A DNA stretch of 64,000 nucleotides from Streptomyces minutiscleroticus (GCF_014650875.1 NZ_BMVU01000037.1:1-64000), one strand, 5' to 3'. Counted from the stretch's first letter, positions 32,289-41,312 are shown. Notes: generated by a model from the sequence alone, not told the origin. Numbers and translations are program-made.

Positions 32289-33383
32289 ATGCCGAAAACC
32301 TCCGCGCGCCTGCTGGCCCTGTTGTCGCTGCTGCAGACCCGCCGCGACTGGCCGGGCGCCCTGCTGGCCGAACGGCTCGACATCAGCCTGCGCACCGTTC
32401 GCCGTGACGTCGACCGGCTGCGCGAACTCGGTTACCCCATCGCCGCCTCCAAGGGCCCCGACGGCGGTTACCGGCTCGCGGCCGGCACCAGCCTTCCCCC
32501 GCTGCTGTTCGACGACGAGCAGGCCATCGCCCTCACCGTCGCCCTGCAGATCGCCGCCACCACCCCGGGAAGCGGCCACGCCGAACCGGCCGCCCGGGCT
32601 CTGCACACCATCCGCCAGGTCATGCCCGCCCGGTTGCGCAACCGCATCGACACTCTGCAGGTCACCGCCGTCGAACAGCCCACCGCACAGCCGGCCGAAC
32701 CCGTCGACGGCGACGTGCTGCTCGCGCTCAGCGCCGCCGCCCGCGCCCACGAGACCCTGCGCTTCGACTACGGCACCGATGACCCCGACCGGCCCCCGCG
32801 CCGCGCCGAACCACACCACGTCATCACCTGGAACCGGCGCTGGTACCTCGTCGCCTTCGACCTCGACCGCCGGGACTGGCGCATCTACCGCGTCGACCGG
32901 ATCACCCCGCGCACCCCCAACGGGCCCCGCTTCGGCCCACGAGAACTGCCCGGCGGCGACGTGGCCGCCTTCGTCACCGGCCGCTTCCGCGGCTCCACCG
33001 ACACCACCGGCGACTGGCCGTGCACCGGCACCGTCGTCCTCGGCCTGGACGCCGCCGCCCTGGCCCCCTACGTCCGTGACGGAGTCCTCGAAGAACTCGG
33101 CCCGGGCCGATGCAGGCTCACCCTCGGATCCTGGTCCTGGGTCGGCCTCGCCGCCGCCATCGCCCGCTTCGACGCCGACACCACGGTCGTCGGCCCGCCC
33201 GAACTCACCCACGCGTTCGCGCACCTGGCCCGCCGATGCGCCGGCGTGACCGGTCCCACCGCACAGGGGAACGCCGCGAAAGCGGCTCTTCCGGGTTTCC
33301 CGACGATACCCGTACGGTATCGGCACCCCGGAAAAGGTCTTGGACAGTCTCCGTGCCCGGCAGTGGAATCGGGGCATGACTGA
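32289..33383 (+). CDS. YafY-type HTH-WYL transcription regulator
   Basis: 364 residues from the ATG at 32289 (GGAGAATCAGGCGC upstream). The N-terminal winged helix reads LLALLSLLQTRRDWPGALLA, LDISLRTVRRDVDRLRELGY, KGPDGGYRLAAG. The middle WYL domain (about 135-205) has HHVITWNRRWYLVAFDLDRR and WRIYRVDRI, with WYL conserved. A C-terminal WCX-like domain follows. These proteins sense nucleotides, single-stranded DNA or other ligands and usually control the divergent gene, here the PhnB-like VOC protein. The last 35 residues overlap the next ORF and look less conserved; the ancestral stop may have been earlier. Confidence 0.87.
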   Translation: MPKTSARLLALLSLLQTRRDWPGALLAERLDISLRTVRRDVDRLRELGYPIAASKGPDGGYRLAAGTSLPPLLFDDEQAIALTVALQIAATTPGSGHAEPAARALHTIRQVMPARLRNRIDTLQVTAVEQPTAQPAEPVDGDVLLALSAAARAHETLRFDYGTDDPDRPPRRAEPHHVITWNRRWYLVAFDLDRRDWRIYRVDRITPRTPNGPRFGPRELPGGDVAAFVTGRFRGSTDTTGDWPCTGTVVLGLDAAALAPYVRDGVLEELGPGRCRLTLGSWSWVGLAAAIARFDADTTVVGPPELTHAFAHLARRCAGVTGPTAQGNAAKAALPGFPTIPVRYRHPGKGLGQSPCPAVESGHD

Positions 33384-33603
33384 CGAACACGAGGCCAGTG
33401 AGCGGACCGCGGACCCGGCCGTGTCGGCCGACATGACCGACCAGCCGGCCGTCATGCTCAGCACCTTCACGCCGGATCTGTACGTGCAGTACTTCCGGGA
33501 CCTCCAGGACATGATCGCCGGCGGTCAGGCGCCGACGCCGCAGGCGAACGTCCAAGCGATGAGCCGTTACGCCACCGACTTCGCGCGGAAGCCGGAAGGA
33601 TGA
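33376..33603 (+). CDS. Short protein resembling a cupin-protein tail
   Basis: 75 residues from an ATG at 33376, inside the last codons of the WYL gene. The second half (LYVQYFRDLQDMI, SRYATDFARKPEG) resembles the helical tail after the barrel of some Streptomyces cupin proteins; no cupin strands are present. It may be a remnant tail captured behind the WYL gene, or a small independent protein. Low certainty. Confidence 0.4.
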   Translation: MTDEHEASERTADPAVSADMTDQPAVMLSTFTPDLYVQYFRDLQDMIAGGQAPTPQANVQAMSRYATDFARKPEG

Positions 33604-33755
33604 GGCCGCCCGGCGGAAGACGGGCAGCAGACACCACGTGATCCGCTACGGGCGCGGCGCTCCGCTCCGGGCCGTCACCACTGCCGCCGGCGTCAGTGAC
33701 GTCACCCGAACCCTGGGCGCCGTCCGGCGGGTCGTGCGACCGTGATGGCACCGGG

Positions 33756-34397
33756 TCAGTTCTCGCGGGCCGGAGTGCGCCCGGTCGCGGGGCGTTCGTG
33801 CCCCTCGGGTCCGGGCAGGACCGCCAGTGCGGTGTCTGCGACGTTCCGCAGCGTCTCCGGGTCCATGCCGGCCTTGCCCACTGCCTCGATACCGCGGACC
33901 ACCGTCAGCAGCAGTGCCGCCAACCGCTCCGGATCCGCGGCGCTGTCGATGTCGCCGTGGCGCTGGGCGGCTTCGATCTCCGTCCGCAGCAGGGCCAGCA
34001 GTGCCGTCATGGTCTCGGCCGACCGTCCGGCGACCGCCGGATCATGCTGGGCCAGTTCCGCCGCGCCCTTGGCCAGCAGGCACCCGCGGCGCTCGGTGTC
34101 GGAGGCGGTGTTCTCCGCCATCAGGTGCACGTATGCCGACAGCCGGTCCAGGGCTTCTGCGTCCGGGCCGCCTGTCAGCCGCTCTTCGGCCACCTCGACG
34201 ACCGCGGTGCACCAGTCGCCGAACACGCGGTGGAACAGCTTGCCCTTGTCGCCGAACGCGCCGTAGAGGCTGCCCTTGCCCAGGCCGGTCGCCCGGGCGA
34301 TGTCGTCCATCCGGGTTCCCGCGTAGCCGGTCGCCCAGAACTGTTCCCGGGCCCGCTCCAGGACTTGGCGTTCGTCGAATGCGCGTGGTCTCGGCAT
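33756..34397 (-). CDS. TetR-family transcription regulator
   Basis: 213 residues. N-terminal TetR HTH: VLERAREQFWATGYAGTRMD, IARATGLGKGSLYGAFGDKG, LFHRVFGDW. The ligand domain includes RRGCLLAKGAAELAQHDPAV, the GCL motif of the TetR_C/YxaF-like subgroup that often controls SDR or reductase genes. It is divergent from the SDR at 34482 with shared promoter sequence, so it probably represses that gene and itself. Confidence 0.88.
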   Translation of the reverse strand: MPRPRAFDERQVLERAREQFWATGYAGTRMDDIARATGLGKGSLYGAFGDKGKLFHRVFGDWCTAVVEVAEERLTGGPDAEALDRLSAYVHLMAENTASDTERRGCLLAKGAAELAQHDPAVAGRSAETMTALLALLRTEIEAAQRHGDIDSAADPERLAALLLTVVRGIEAVGKAGMDPETLRNVADTALAVLPGPEGHERPATGRTPAREN

Positions 34398-34416
34398 GGT
34401 CTCAGCCTACTCATTC

Positions 34417-34454
34417 TTGACTCGGTCGTCCATTACCGCCTACGTTGTGGACGA
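34417..34454 (+). promoter_or_regulatory. Promoter and possible TetR operator for the SDR gene
   Basis: -35 TTGACT (34417-34422) and -10 TACGTT (34441-34446). An inverted repeat TCGTCC (34426-34431) / GGACGA (34449-34454) brackets the -10 region. Confidence 0.5.
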
Positions 34455-34481
34455 TCCATTCCATAACTGAAGGGGTTCGCC

Positions 34482-35219
34482 ATGCCAGGCGTACTGCAGG
34501 AGAAGGTGGCCGTGATCACCGGAGGGACCAGCGGGATCGGGCTGGCCATCGCCCACCGCTTCGTCCGGGAGGGCGCACGGGTCTTCGTGACCGGCCGGGA
34601 CGTCGACCGCCTCGAAGCGGCGGTCAAGGAGCTGGGCCCCGCGGCCACCGGCGTACGATCCGACGTCTCGGTCCTGGCCGACCTGGACGCCCTCTACGCG
34701 CGAGTCCGCGAGGACGCCGGACGCATCGACGTGCTGGTGGCCAACGCGGGCATCGTCGCGGACGCCGCGCTCGGCGCCCACACCGAGGCGAACGTCGACC
34801 TGACGCTCGCCGTCAACGTCAAGGGCCCACTGTTCACCGTTCAGAAGGCGCTTCCGCTGCTGGCGGAGAACGCCTCCGTTCTGGTCGTCGGCTCCAGCAA
34901 CAGCGTGCGGCCCAATGAACAACTCGAGGTCTACAGCGCCTCGAAGGCGGCGGTGAGCAACCTCGTGCACAACTGGGCCCGGCAGTCGCGGGAGCGCCGC
35001 TTCCGGGTCAACGTGCTCAGCCCGGGACCCACCCGGACCCCTGGCCTGCTGGGCGCCGCGGGGCCGGACGCCGACCGGTTCGCCGAGGCCACCGTGCCAC
35101 TGGGGCGGCTGGCCGACGCCGAGGAGATCGCCGAGGCCGCCCTCTTCCTGGCATCGGACGCCTCGTCGTTCGTCACCGGCGCCGAACTCTTCGCCGACGG
35201 CGGCTACACCCGGGCCTGA
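34482..35219 (+). CDS. Short-chain dehydrogenase/reductase
   Basis: 245 residues, ATG at 34482 after GAAGGGG. Classical SDR: VITGGTSGIGLAIAHRF, VLVANAGIVADA (NAG), SVLVVGSSNSV (Ser), EVYSASKAAVSNLVHNWA (YxxxK), NVLSPGPTRTPG, ASSFVTGAELFADGGY. NAD(P)-dependent oxidoreductase of unknown substrate. Divergent from and probably repressed by the TetR protein; a 19-base hairpin follows about 100 bases after the stop. Cytoplasmic. Confidence 0.9.
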   Translation: MPGVLQEKVAVITGGTSGIGLAIAHRFVREGARVFVTGRDVDRLEAAVKELGPAATGVRSDVSVLADLDALYARVREDAGRIDVLVANAGIVADAALGAHTEANVDLTLAVNVKGPLFTVQKALPLLAENASVLVVGSSNSVRPNEQLEVYSASKAAVSNLVHNWARQSRERRFRVNVLSPGPTRTPGLLGAAGPDADRFAEATVPLGRLADAEEIAEAALFLASDASSFVTGAELFADGGYTRA

Positions 35220-35322
35220 CCGACGGCCGGCGGTGCGCACCCGGTCCCCCGAAACGACGGGGCGCACTCCCGGCCGCGTTCGTGCGTCGTGCGAGGCCCA
35301 GTGCGTCCGCAGCAACGAGATC

Positions 35323-35370
35323 GTGGCCGGGGCCTCCTCGGGCGACGTCGGCCGAGGAGGCCCCGGCCAC
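35323..35370. terminator. Strong hairpin terminator after the SDR gene
   Basis: Perfect 19-base arms (35323-35341 and 35352-35370; left arm starts GTGGCCGGGGCC) and a 10-base loop. It lies between the SDR (plus) and DUF6461 (minus) genes. The remaining sequence to 35564 holds no supported gene. Confidence 0.8.
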
Positions 35371-35564
35371 CGCTCCGGCTGATCGTCCGCTGCACCTCGT
35401 TCCCACGTCGGTGGATCGTCCTGCCGAAGCCGGCGGGCCGGCCGCCCCTGCCGCCTTTGTGCCGCCGGCCGGCCCGCTGGTTCCCCGGTTCGGGGATCGT
35501 GTGCTCGATCCGGCGTCGCCGCAGGTGGCGGAGTACGCCGGGGCACCCTCCACGCGCATGCTCG

Positions 35565-36404
35565 CTACGCGCCCGTCTCGTGCTCCGAACGGTCCGGGGC
35601 CGGCGGCCCGTTGTAGGTGACCACGACCGGAGCGTTCGCTTGCGCCCGTACGCGGTCCGACGCCGCCGCGATCTCCTCGTAGCTCCATTCCCTGTACAGG
35701 CGCTCCCCCTGAGCATCGGTGATGTCGATGACCACGCCGGTCCATTCCTCGGCGGGCTGTTCGGGGACGAGCCCCAGCACGTACGTGGCGTCCCGGAGGA
35801 GGGATTCGGTGACGCGTATGCCGGTCAGTCGCTCGGTCAGGGCGAGGACCGCCGCCTTCCGGTCGACGTCCGGGGCGCTCTCGTCGTGCTCTCCCTCCAA
35901 GGTCAGGGGGAAGCCGACTTCCCGCAGCAGGGGAACCAGTTCATCGGGGGTGGTGCCGTCGCGCGACGAGGGGCCTTCGAACGCCGTACGGAGCTCACCG
36001 TCCTCGAACCAGTGGAAGAGGTCGATGGGCTTGCCGCCGTTGGTCGAGTGCGCCACGACCCGGCCGCCCTTCGACAGCGTCTCCACGCACGGCGCCGCGA
36101 TCCCCAGACCACTGTCGAGGCCCAGGACGAGTGTCCAGTCACCGTTCTCGCCCGAAGCGCTGAAGGCGCCCGCGACGTAGGACTCGTCCCAGTAGTCGTC
36201 CACCTCGGCGCGGTGAGCGTCGTCCGCCTCGATCAGCCCGGCCGTTCCCTCCCCCGTGCCGCGTGGTTCCGCCTCCATCGTGCGCAGCACCTCGCGCGGG
36301 GTCCGCCCTCGTACCAGCGTCAGGGTGTATCCGCTCTCCATCATGGGGCGAAAGAGCGGCGAGGTGCGGATCCAGGCGTAGTCGTGCGCGGTCACCGTGT
36401 TCAT
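35565..36404 (-). CDS. DUF6461 family protein
   Basis: 279 residues from an ATG at 36404, no ribosome site (possibly leaderless). N-terminus HDYAWIRTSPLFRPMMESGY followed by LTLVRGRTPREVLRTM is the typical DUF6461 opening; WTLVLGLDSGLG and GGRVVAHSTNGGKPIDLFHW match the conserved middle. These proteins are frequent in Streptomyces, often in multiple copies, and some lie near toxin/immunity or defence loci, but no activity is established. Soluble, no transmembrane segment. A helical, acidic C-terminal half follows. Confidence 0.7.
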   Translation of the reverse strand: MNTVTAHDYAWIRTSPLFRPMMESGYTLTLVRGRTPREVLRTMEAEPRGTGEGTAGLIEADDAHRAEVDDYWDESYVAGAFSASGENGDWTLVLGLDSGLGIAAPCVETLSKGGRVVAHSTNGGKPIDLFHWFEDGELRTAFEGPSSRDGTTPDELVPLLREVGFPLTLEGEHDESAPDVDRKAAVLALTERLTGIRVTESLLRDATYVLGLVPEQPAEEWTGVVIDITDAQGERLYREWSYEEIAAASDRVRAQANAPVVVTYNGPPAPDRSEHETGA

Positions 36405-36813
36405 ACGGCGCAGTGTGCCCGACGCCGCTGACAACGCCCGGTGCTAGCCGGTTCTTCCGGCTGGAGTCGGTCCTCGGGCCGCCCCGCCGAGTCCGTGTCG
36501 GCAGCGTGACCGTGTGACGAGCCCGTACGGTCGTTTCGGCGTCAGCCGCATCGTGCCGGGAAGCGCGTGACGCACTTCTCGACAGTCCGGACGAGCTCGC
36601 GTGCACTCCGCGTCTTCACGCAGCCGCCCGGCACACGCGGTAAACCGGCGGTTTCTCGGCGGCCTCACGCCTTGCGGACAAAGACATCGGGCGCCGGTCG
36701 TACGCGGTGATGCCGGGGCCTTGTCCGGGCGTGGGCGGTGGTCGTTCCTCCGCGGACGGCGTCCGTGTCCGCCGGGCCGGGCACGGGCGGGGAGGTCTCT
36801 ACGGCGAGGAGCC
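36405..36813. other. Intergenic region, about 410 bases
   Basis: Two small palindromes only: AGCCGG (36446-36451) / CCGGCT (36457-36462), and AAACCG-g-CGGTTT at 36642-36654. No gene supported. Confidence 0.35.
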
Positions 36814-37116
36814 TCAGTGCCGCTCAGGACCGTCCTCGGAGTGCAGGCCGCGGATCGTGGCCGGATCGGCCAGTCCGGAGACGGTCAGTACGGGGGCCAG
36901 GAGGGGAGCGGCGACGATCTCCAGCCGGTCGGCGTGCACGAACAGTACGTTCAGGCCCGCGCTGTCGAGGTATTCCACCGCGGTCAGGTTCAGTACGAGC
37001 GGTCCGGAGGCGCCGTCCAGGACCTTGGCGAGGGTGTTGATGTTGCTCATGTCGATCTCCTCTGCGGCCGTCAGCTCGTGTGCGTCCCGCTCGTCGGAGC
37101 CGGGGCGCTGCCGCAT
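36814..37116 (-). CDS. STAS-domain anti-anti-sigma factor, short
   Basis: Up to 100 residues from an ATG at 37116, or 78 from an ATG at 37050 (preceded by GAGGAG). Motifs LTAAEEIDMSNINTLAKVL, PLVLNLTAVEYLDSAGLNVL and IVAAPLLAPVLTVSGLAD are STAS; the phosphorylatable Ser in DSAG is present, unlike in the STAS-GAF protein at 7283. The conserved LTAxEEIDMSN strand lies upstream of 37050, so the longer start is favoured. Even so the first strand of the domain is missing and the upstream sequence is lectin-derived. It may be a truncated or freshly fused copy. If folded, it would bind an anti-sigma kinase. Confidence 0.6.
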   Translation of the reverse strand: MRQRPGSDERDAHELTAAEEIDMSNINTLAKVLDGASGPLVLNLTAVEYLDSAGLNVLFVHADRLEIVAAPLLAPVLTVSGLADPATIRGLHSEDGPERH

Positions 37117-37347
37117 CCGCCGCCACCGGACGACAGCTTGACCATCCGCCCTTGCTGGTCGGCGCCGCCCCAGTCGGTGTACTGGGCGACGTTGCCGCCG
37201 TCGGCGGTGGAGGCGCCCTGCACCTCCACCGCCTTGCCGCTGTTGCGATCGACCGGGACGTACCGGCGCGGGTGTCCACCGTCGCCCCCTCGGCGGGCGC
37301 CGGACGCACGCGGCGAGCACGCCGATCGCGAGGGTCGCCGCCACCAC
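37071..37347 (-). pseudogene. Ricin-type beta-trefoil lectin remnant
   Basis: An in-frame lipoprotein/signal-like start (VAATLAIGVLAACV) near 37347 is followed in another frame by the trefoil repeat VDRNSGKAVEVQGASTADGG, NVAQYTDWGGADQQ and a Gly/Pro-rich tail ending at TGA 37071-37073. The repeat is nearly the same as part of the CBM13 of the arabinofuranosidase at 39807 (VQGASTADNANIVQYDDWGG), so it probably derives from a related secreted enzyme. Frameshifted and missing most of its domain. Confidence 0.65.
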
Positions 37348-37447
37348 GGCGGCGACCCGGGACTACCAGCGATGTCTCCGTGAAGGGACGACGGAGGCCG
37401 CGCCGGGGGCCGTCACCGATGCACCCTTCCGCTCGTGGCGGGCTCTG

Positions 37448-38878
37448 TCAGGTGCGGGTCCAGCGCTGGTTGCTGCCGTTCGTGCAGGAGTAGAGCTGGA
37501 TCAGGGTGCCGTTGGCGGTGCCGTTCCCGACGGCGTCGAGGCAGAGGCCGGACTGGACGCCGACGATGGAGCCGTCGGAGTTGAGGCGCCACTTCTGGTT
37601 GTCGGCGCCCCAGCAGCTGTAGATCTGGACCTTGGCGCCGTTGCCGGTGCCGGCGGCGTCCAGGCACTTGTTGCCGTAGACCCTGAGTTCACCGGCGTCG
37701 GTGTACGTCCACTGCTGGTTGGTGTTGCTGTTGCAGTCCCACAGCTGGACCTGGGTGCCGTCGGTGGTACTGGCGCTGGGCACGTCCAGGCAGCGGCCCG
37801 AACCGACGCCCTTGATCTGTCCGCCGTCCGCGGGAGGCGTGGAGGTGCCGCCGTTGAGCGCGTTGAGGACGGCGGTGTACGCGGCCTTCTTGCTGCCGTC
37901 GTTGTTGAACAGCAGCGGCGTGTCCGACGCTCGCCAGGAGTCGCTGTCGCGCACCCCCCAGACGGTGATGCCGAGGCAGCGCGCGACGGCCAGGCAGTCG
38001 TTGGTCACGGCGGCGTAGGTCGTGGCCGAGGCGCCCTGGATGTCGAGCTCGGTGATGGCCACGTCGACGCCGAGGGCGGCGAAGTTCTGCAGGGTGGTGC
38101 GGAAGTTGCTGTTGTAGGGGCTGCCGCTGTTGAAGTGCGACTGGAAGCCCACGCAGTCGATCGGCACGCCGCGCTGCTTGAAGTCCTTGACCATGTTGTA
38201 CATGGCCTGGGTCTTGGCCCAGGTCCAGTTCTCGACGTTGTAGTCGTTGTAGCAGAGCTTGGCGGCCGGGTCGGCGGCGCGCGCGGTGCGGAAGGCGACC
38301 TCGATCCAGTCGTTGCCGGTGCGCTGCAGGTTGGAGTCGCGCCGGGCCCCCGAGCTGCCGTCGGCGAAGGCCTCGTTCACGACGTCCCACTGGGCGATCT
38401 TGCCCTTGTAGTGGGCCATCACGCCGTTGATGTGGTCGATCATGGCCTGGCGCAGTGCGCTGCCGCTGAGGCTCTGCATCCAGCCGGGCTGCTGGGAGTG
38501 CCAGGCCAGGGTGTGGCCGCGCACCTGCTTGCCGTTCTGCACCGCCCAGTTGTAGACGCGGTCGGCGGAGGAGAAGTTGAACTGCCCCCGCTGCGGCTCG
38601 GTGGCGTCGATCTTCATCTCGTTCTCGGCCGTCACCATGTTGAACTCACGGTTGGCGATCGACGTGTACGTCGAGTCGCTCAGCCTGCCCGAGGCGATGG
38701 CGGTGCCGAAGTAGCGGCTGCTCTGCGCCGCCGCGGCGCCGAGCGTGCTCTCGGCGGCGTGCGCGGTCGGCGGCGTGACCAGTGCGGTGACCACGCCGAG
38801 GACGCCGACGAGCAGCGCCAGCAGCAGGCCGCGGATCTTACGGCGGCCAACGGGTCTGGGAAGGGCGTACGAGCCCAT
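37448..38878 (-). CDS. xlnA: Endo-1,4-beta-xylanase A (GH10 with C-terminal CBM13)
   Basis: 476 residues from the ATG at 38878, with ribosome site GGAGG; Streptomyces XlnA is 477. Signal peptide to about residue 41 (cleavage in AHA-AEST) with basic n-region. The GH10 barrel contains acid/base Glu169 in WDVVNEAFADG and nucleophile Glu277 in AITELDIQG. After a GGTSTPPADGG linker comes a three-repeat ricin-type CBM13 with QxW motifs (NQQWTYT, NQKWRLN, NQRWTRT). Secreted; it cuts xylan main chain. Divergent from a GH62 enzyme that removes arabinose side chains. The regulatory gap between them holds CGAA-type boxes. Very close to the well-studied S. lividans enzyme. Confidence 0.96.
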   Translation of the reverse strand: MGSYALPRPVGRRKIRGLLLALLVGVLGVVTALVTPPTAHAAESTLGAAAAQSSRYFGTAIASGRLSDSTYTSIANREFNMVTAENEMKIDATEPQRGQFNFSSADRVYNWAVQNGKQVRGHTLAWHSQQPGWMQSLSGSALRQAMIDHINGVMAHYKGKIAQWDVVNEAFADGSSGARRDSNLQRTGNDWIEVAFRTARAADPAAKLCYNDYNVENWTWAKTQAMYNMVKDFKQRGVPIDCVGFQSHFNSGSPYNSNFRTTLQNFAALGVDVAITELDIQGASATTYAAVTNDCLAVARCLGITVWGVRDSDSWRASDTPLLFNNDGSKKAAYTAVLNALNGGTSTPPADGGQIKGVGSGRCLDVPSASTTDGTQVQLWDCNSNTNQQWTYTDAGELRVYGNKCLDAAGTGNGAKVQIYSCWGADNQKWRLNSDGSIVGVQSGLCLDAVGNGTANGTLIQLYSCTNGSNQRWTRT

Positions 38879-39150
38879 GGCTGTGCCTCCAAGGTAGAGA
38901 TCACGGAAGAACTGGAGCGCAGGGAAACGCGTCTGTGCTCCCACTCGGCCGGCGGACGGAGCGTGCCGGAACCCGGGCAGCACGGAATCACCCGGCACCG
39001 CGGTCACGGGACCGGGGCGGTCTCAACCGGCATGGACGGCACCCCGCCGGCCGTCGGGTGACGTACGGCGGGCGGCGGCGGTGTTTCGACGGGGCATGGG
39101 GGTACTCCATCGCGGCTCAGCCGGGGGGCCGTCACGCGGCGTCACGTACC

Positions 39151-39168
39151 TCTTCGACTGAGCGAAGA
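39151..39168. promoter_or_regulatory. Possible regulator box upstream of xlnA
   Basis: TCTTCGactgagCGAAGA, a perfect 6-base-arm inverted repeat 273 bases upstream of xlnA. The CGAA half-site recurs at 39427 and 39716 in the same gap. Confidence 0.45.
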
Positions 39169-39249
39169 GCCAGGATGCGCTGGTGCGAACCTCACCGGAA
39201 CGAAACGGGGTGACGCGGGTGCTTCGGTGCGCGGATCTTTTGTGCGGCT

Positions 39250-39295
39250 GTGCGGCTGTGCGTGGATCTGCCGTGCGGCTGTGCGTGGATCTGCC
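39250..39295. repeat. Exact 23-base tandem duplication
   Basis: Two identical copies at 39250-39272 and 39273-39295 (begin GTGCGGCTGTGCG), preceded by a partial copy from about 39242. Located in the gap between the xylanase and arabinofuranosidase genes. Confidence 0.85.
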
Positions 39296-39426
39296 CTGCA
39301 GCACAGACTGCTCAGGCAGACATGGTTCGGCATCTCGAACCGAGGCCGGTTTCCCAGACAGGGATGATTGAGGTGATGACGATGGACCGTCAATACTCCC
39401 CGCAGAAAAAGTTTCCGTTCTACGTT

Positions 39427-39437
39427 CGAACCTTTCG
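39427..39437. promoter_or_regulatory. CGAA-type box
   Basis: CGAACCTTTCG, resembling the CGAAA-TTTCG boxes bound by LacI-type xylan/xyloside regulators in Streptomyces. Confidence 0.45.
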
Positions 39438-39715
39438 GTATGCAGTCAGGCCGGACGGCGGACCTCCGGCGCCCCATCGTTCCGTGCCGTAGGGCCTGGG
39501 CCGGAGCCAGGACGCGTATGCGGACGCTGCTTGCCCGTTCCGCGGCGGACCCTTGGACTGGCGCTTCATAGCGCGAGCTTCCTGGGTGTTCCCATTCGGC
39601 GCGACAGCGTGTCAAGCCCGCAGGGGGCGGCACTGTTTGTGAAGAGATCGGCGACAGGCCTTGACCAGAGGGCCCCGCATTCCTAGCTTGTGGCGTCAAA
39701 GCTTCGGAAAATTCT

Positions 39716-39729
39716 TCGAAACATTTCGA
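39716..39729 (+). promoter_or_regulatory. CGAAA-TTTCG operator upstream of the GH62 gene
   Basis: TCGAAAcaTTTCGA, 6-base arms, with a second overlapping CGGAAAATTCTTCG-like half just upstream (39703-39720). Located 78 bases before the arabinofuranosidase ATG. Similar boxes control xylan genes in Streptomyces through LacI-family repressors. Confidence 0.6.
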
Positions 39730-39806
39730 GACTGCTCCCCCTCCGCACGTCTGCTCCGTGGTTCATCGAGGTCACCTCACCCCCGCCCACCGAAGGAGGC
39801 CCTCTG

Positions 39807-41273
39807 ATGCGGTTCCGCCACCCGTCACCGGTCCGTCCAAGACGATTACTCGCCGTTCTCGCACCCCTGCTGCTCGTGGCCACCTTCCTCGGTGCCCAGC
39901 CCGCCGGCGCGGCGACCGTGGACACCAGCGCCTGGTATGTGCTGGTCAACCGCAACAGCGGCAAGGCTCTGGACGTCTACAACATGGCGACCGACGACGG
40001 CGCCCGCATCACCCAGTGGACCAGGAACGACCAGAACCAGCAGCAGTGGCAGTTCGTCGATTCCGGGGACGGCTACTACCGCCTCAAGTCCCGCCACTCG
40101 GGCAAGGTGCTGGACGTCTACAACTGGTCCACCGCGAACGGCGGCTCGATCGTCCAGTGGACCGACCTGAACGCCGCCAACCAGCAGTGGCGGCTGGCCG
40201 ACAGCCCGGACGGCTACGTGAGGCTCATCTCGCGCCACAGCAACAAGGCCCTCGAAGTACAGGGCGCCTCCACCGCCGACAACGCGAACATCGTCCAGTA
40301 CGACGACTGGGGCGGCGCCAACCAGCAGTGGCAGCTCGTCCGGGTCGGGGCCGAGAACCCCGGCCAGTGCGGCCTTCCGTCGACATACCGCTGGACGTCG
40401 ACGGGCGCGCTGGCACAGCCCAAGCAGGGATGGGTCTCGCTCAAGGACTTCACCGTCGCCCCCTACAACGGCAGGCAGCTCGTCTACGCGACGACGCACG
40501 ACACGGGGACGAGCTGGGGTTCGATGAACTTCGGCCTGTTCACCAACTGGTCGGAGATGGCCTCGGCCAGCCAGAACACGATGTCGAGTGCCACCGTCGC
40601 GCCCACGCTCTTCTACTTCGCGCCGAAGAACATCTGGGTGCTCGCCTACCAGTGGGGCGGGACCGCCTTCTCCTACCGGACGTCGAGCGACCCCACCAAC
40701 CCGAATGGCTGGTCGTCCTCGCAGGTGCTCTTCTCCGGGAGCATCACCGGCTCCCCGACAGGCCCCATCGACCAGACGCTCATCGGTGACGGGACGAACA
40801 TGTACCTGTTCTTCGCCGGTGACAACGGCAAGATCTACCGGGCCAGTATGCCGATCGGGAACTTCCCGGGCAGCTTCGGCACGGCCTCGACCGTGGTCAT
40901 GAGCGATACGACGAACAACCTGTTCGAAGCCCCGCAGGTCTACAAGCTGCAGGGCCAGAACCGCTACCTCATGATCGTCGAGGCGATCGGCTCGCAGGGC
41001 CGCTACTTCCGCTCGTTCACGGCCACCAGCCTGAACGGCTCGTGGACCCCGCAGGCCACGACCGAGAGCAACCCCTTCGCCGGCAAGGCCAACAGCGGCG
41101 CCACCTGGACCAACGACATCAGCCACGGCGAACTGCTCCGCACCGGCCCCGATCAGACCATGACCGTCGATCCCTGCAATCTGCAGTTGCTCTACCAGGG
41201 ACGCAGCCCCAGCTCAGGCGGCGACTACGGCCTCCTGCCCTACCGTCCGGGTCTGCTGACACTGCAGCGCTGA
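39807..41273 (+). CDS. Alpha-L-arabinofuranosidase (N-terminal CBM13, GH62)
   Basis: 488 residues from the ATG at 39807 (GAAGGAGG upstream). Signal peptide to about residue 35 (LGAQPAGAA). The ricin-type CBM13 (about 40-175) has three repeats: NSGKALDVYN, HSGKVLDVYN, HSNKALEVQG with NQQQWQF / NQQWRLA / NQQWQLV. The GH62 five-blade propeller holds the catalytic set Asp214 (VSLKDFTVAPY), Asp322 (GPIDQTLIGDG) and Glu374 (NLFEAPQVYKL). Secreted; removes arabinose from arabinoxylan so that the neighbouring xylanase can cut. Equivalent to the AbfB-type enzyme next to xlnA in S. lividans/coelicolor. Confidence 0.94.
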   Translation: MRFRHPSPVRPRRLLAVLAPLLLVATFLGAQPAGAATVDTSAWYVLVNRNSGKALDVYNMATDDGARITQWTRNDQNQQQWQFVDSGDGYYRLKSRHSGKVLDVYNWSTANGGSIVQWTDLNAANQQWRLADSPDGYVRLISRHSNKALEVQGASTADNANIVQYDDWGGANQQWQLVRVGAENPGQCGLPSTYRWTSTGALAQPKQGWVSLKDFTVAPYNGRQLVYATTHDTGTSWGSMNFGLFTNWSEMASASQNTMSSATVAPTLFYFAPKNIWVLAYQWGGTAFSYRTSSDPTNPNGWSSSQVLFSGSITGSPTGPIDQTLIGDGTNMYLFFAGDNGKIYRASMPIGNFPGSFGTASTVVMSDTTNNLFEAPQVYKLQGQNRYLMIVEAIGSQGRYFRSFTATSLNGSWTPQATTESNPFAGKANSGATWTNDISHGELLRTGPDQTMTVDPCNLQLLYQGRSPSSGGDYGLLPYRPGLLTLQR

Positions 41274-41312
41274 CGGCAGGACACGGATCCGCCTCCGACA
41301 GGGAGACGGCGT

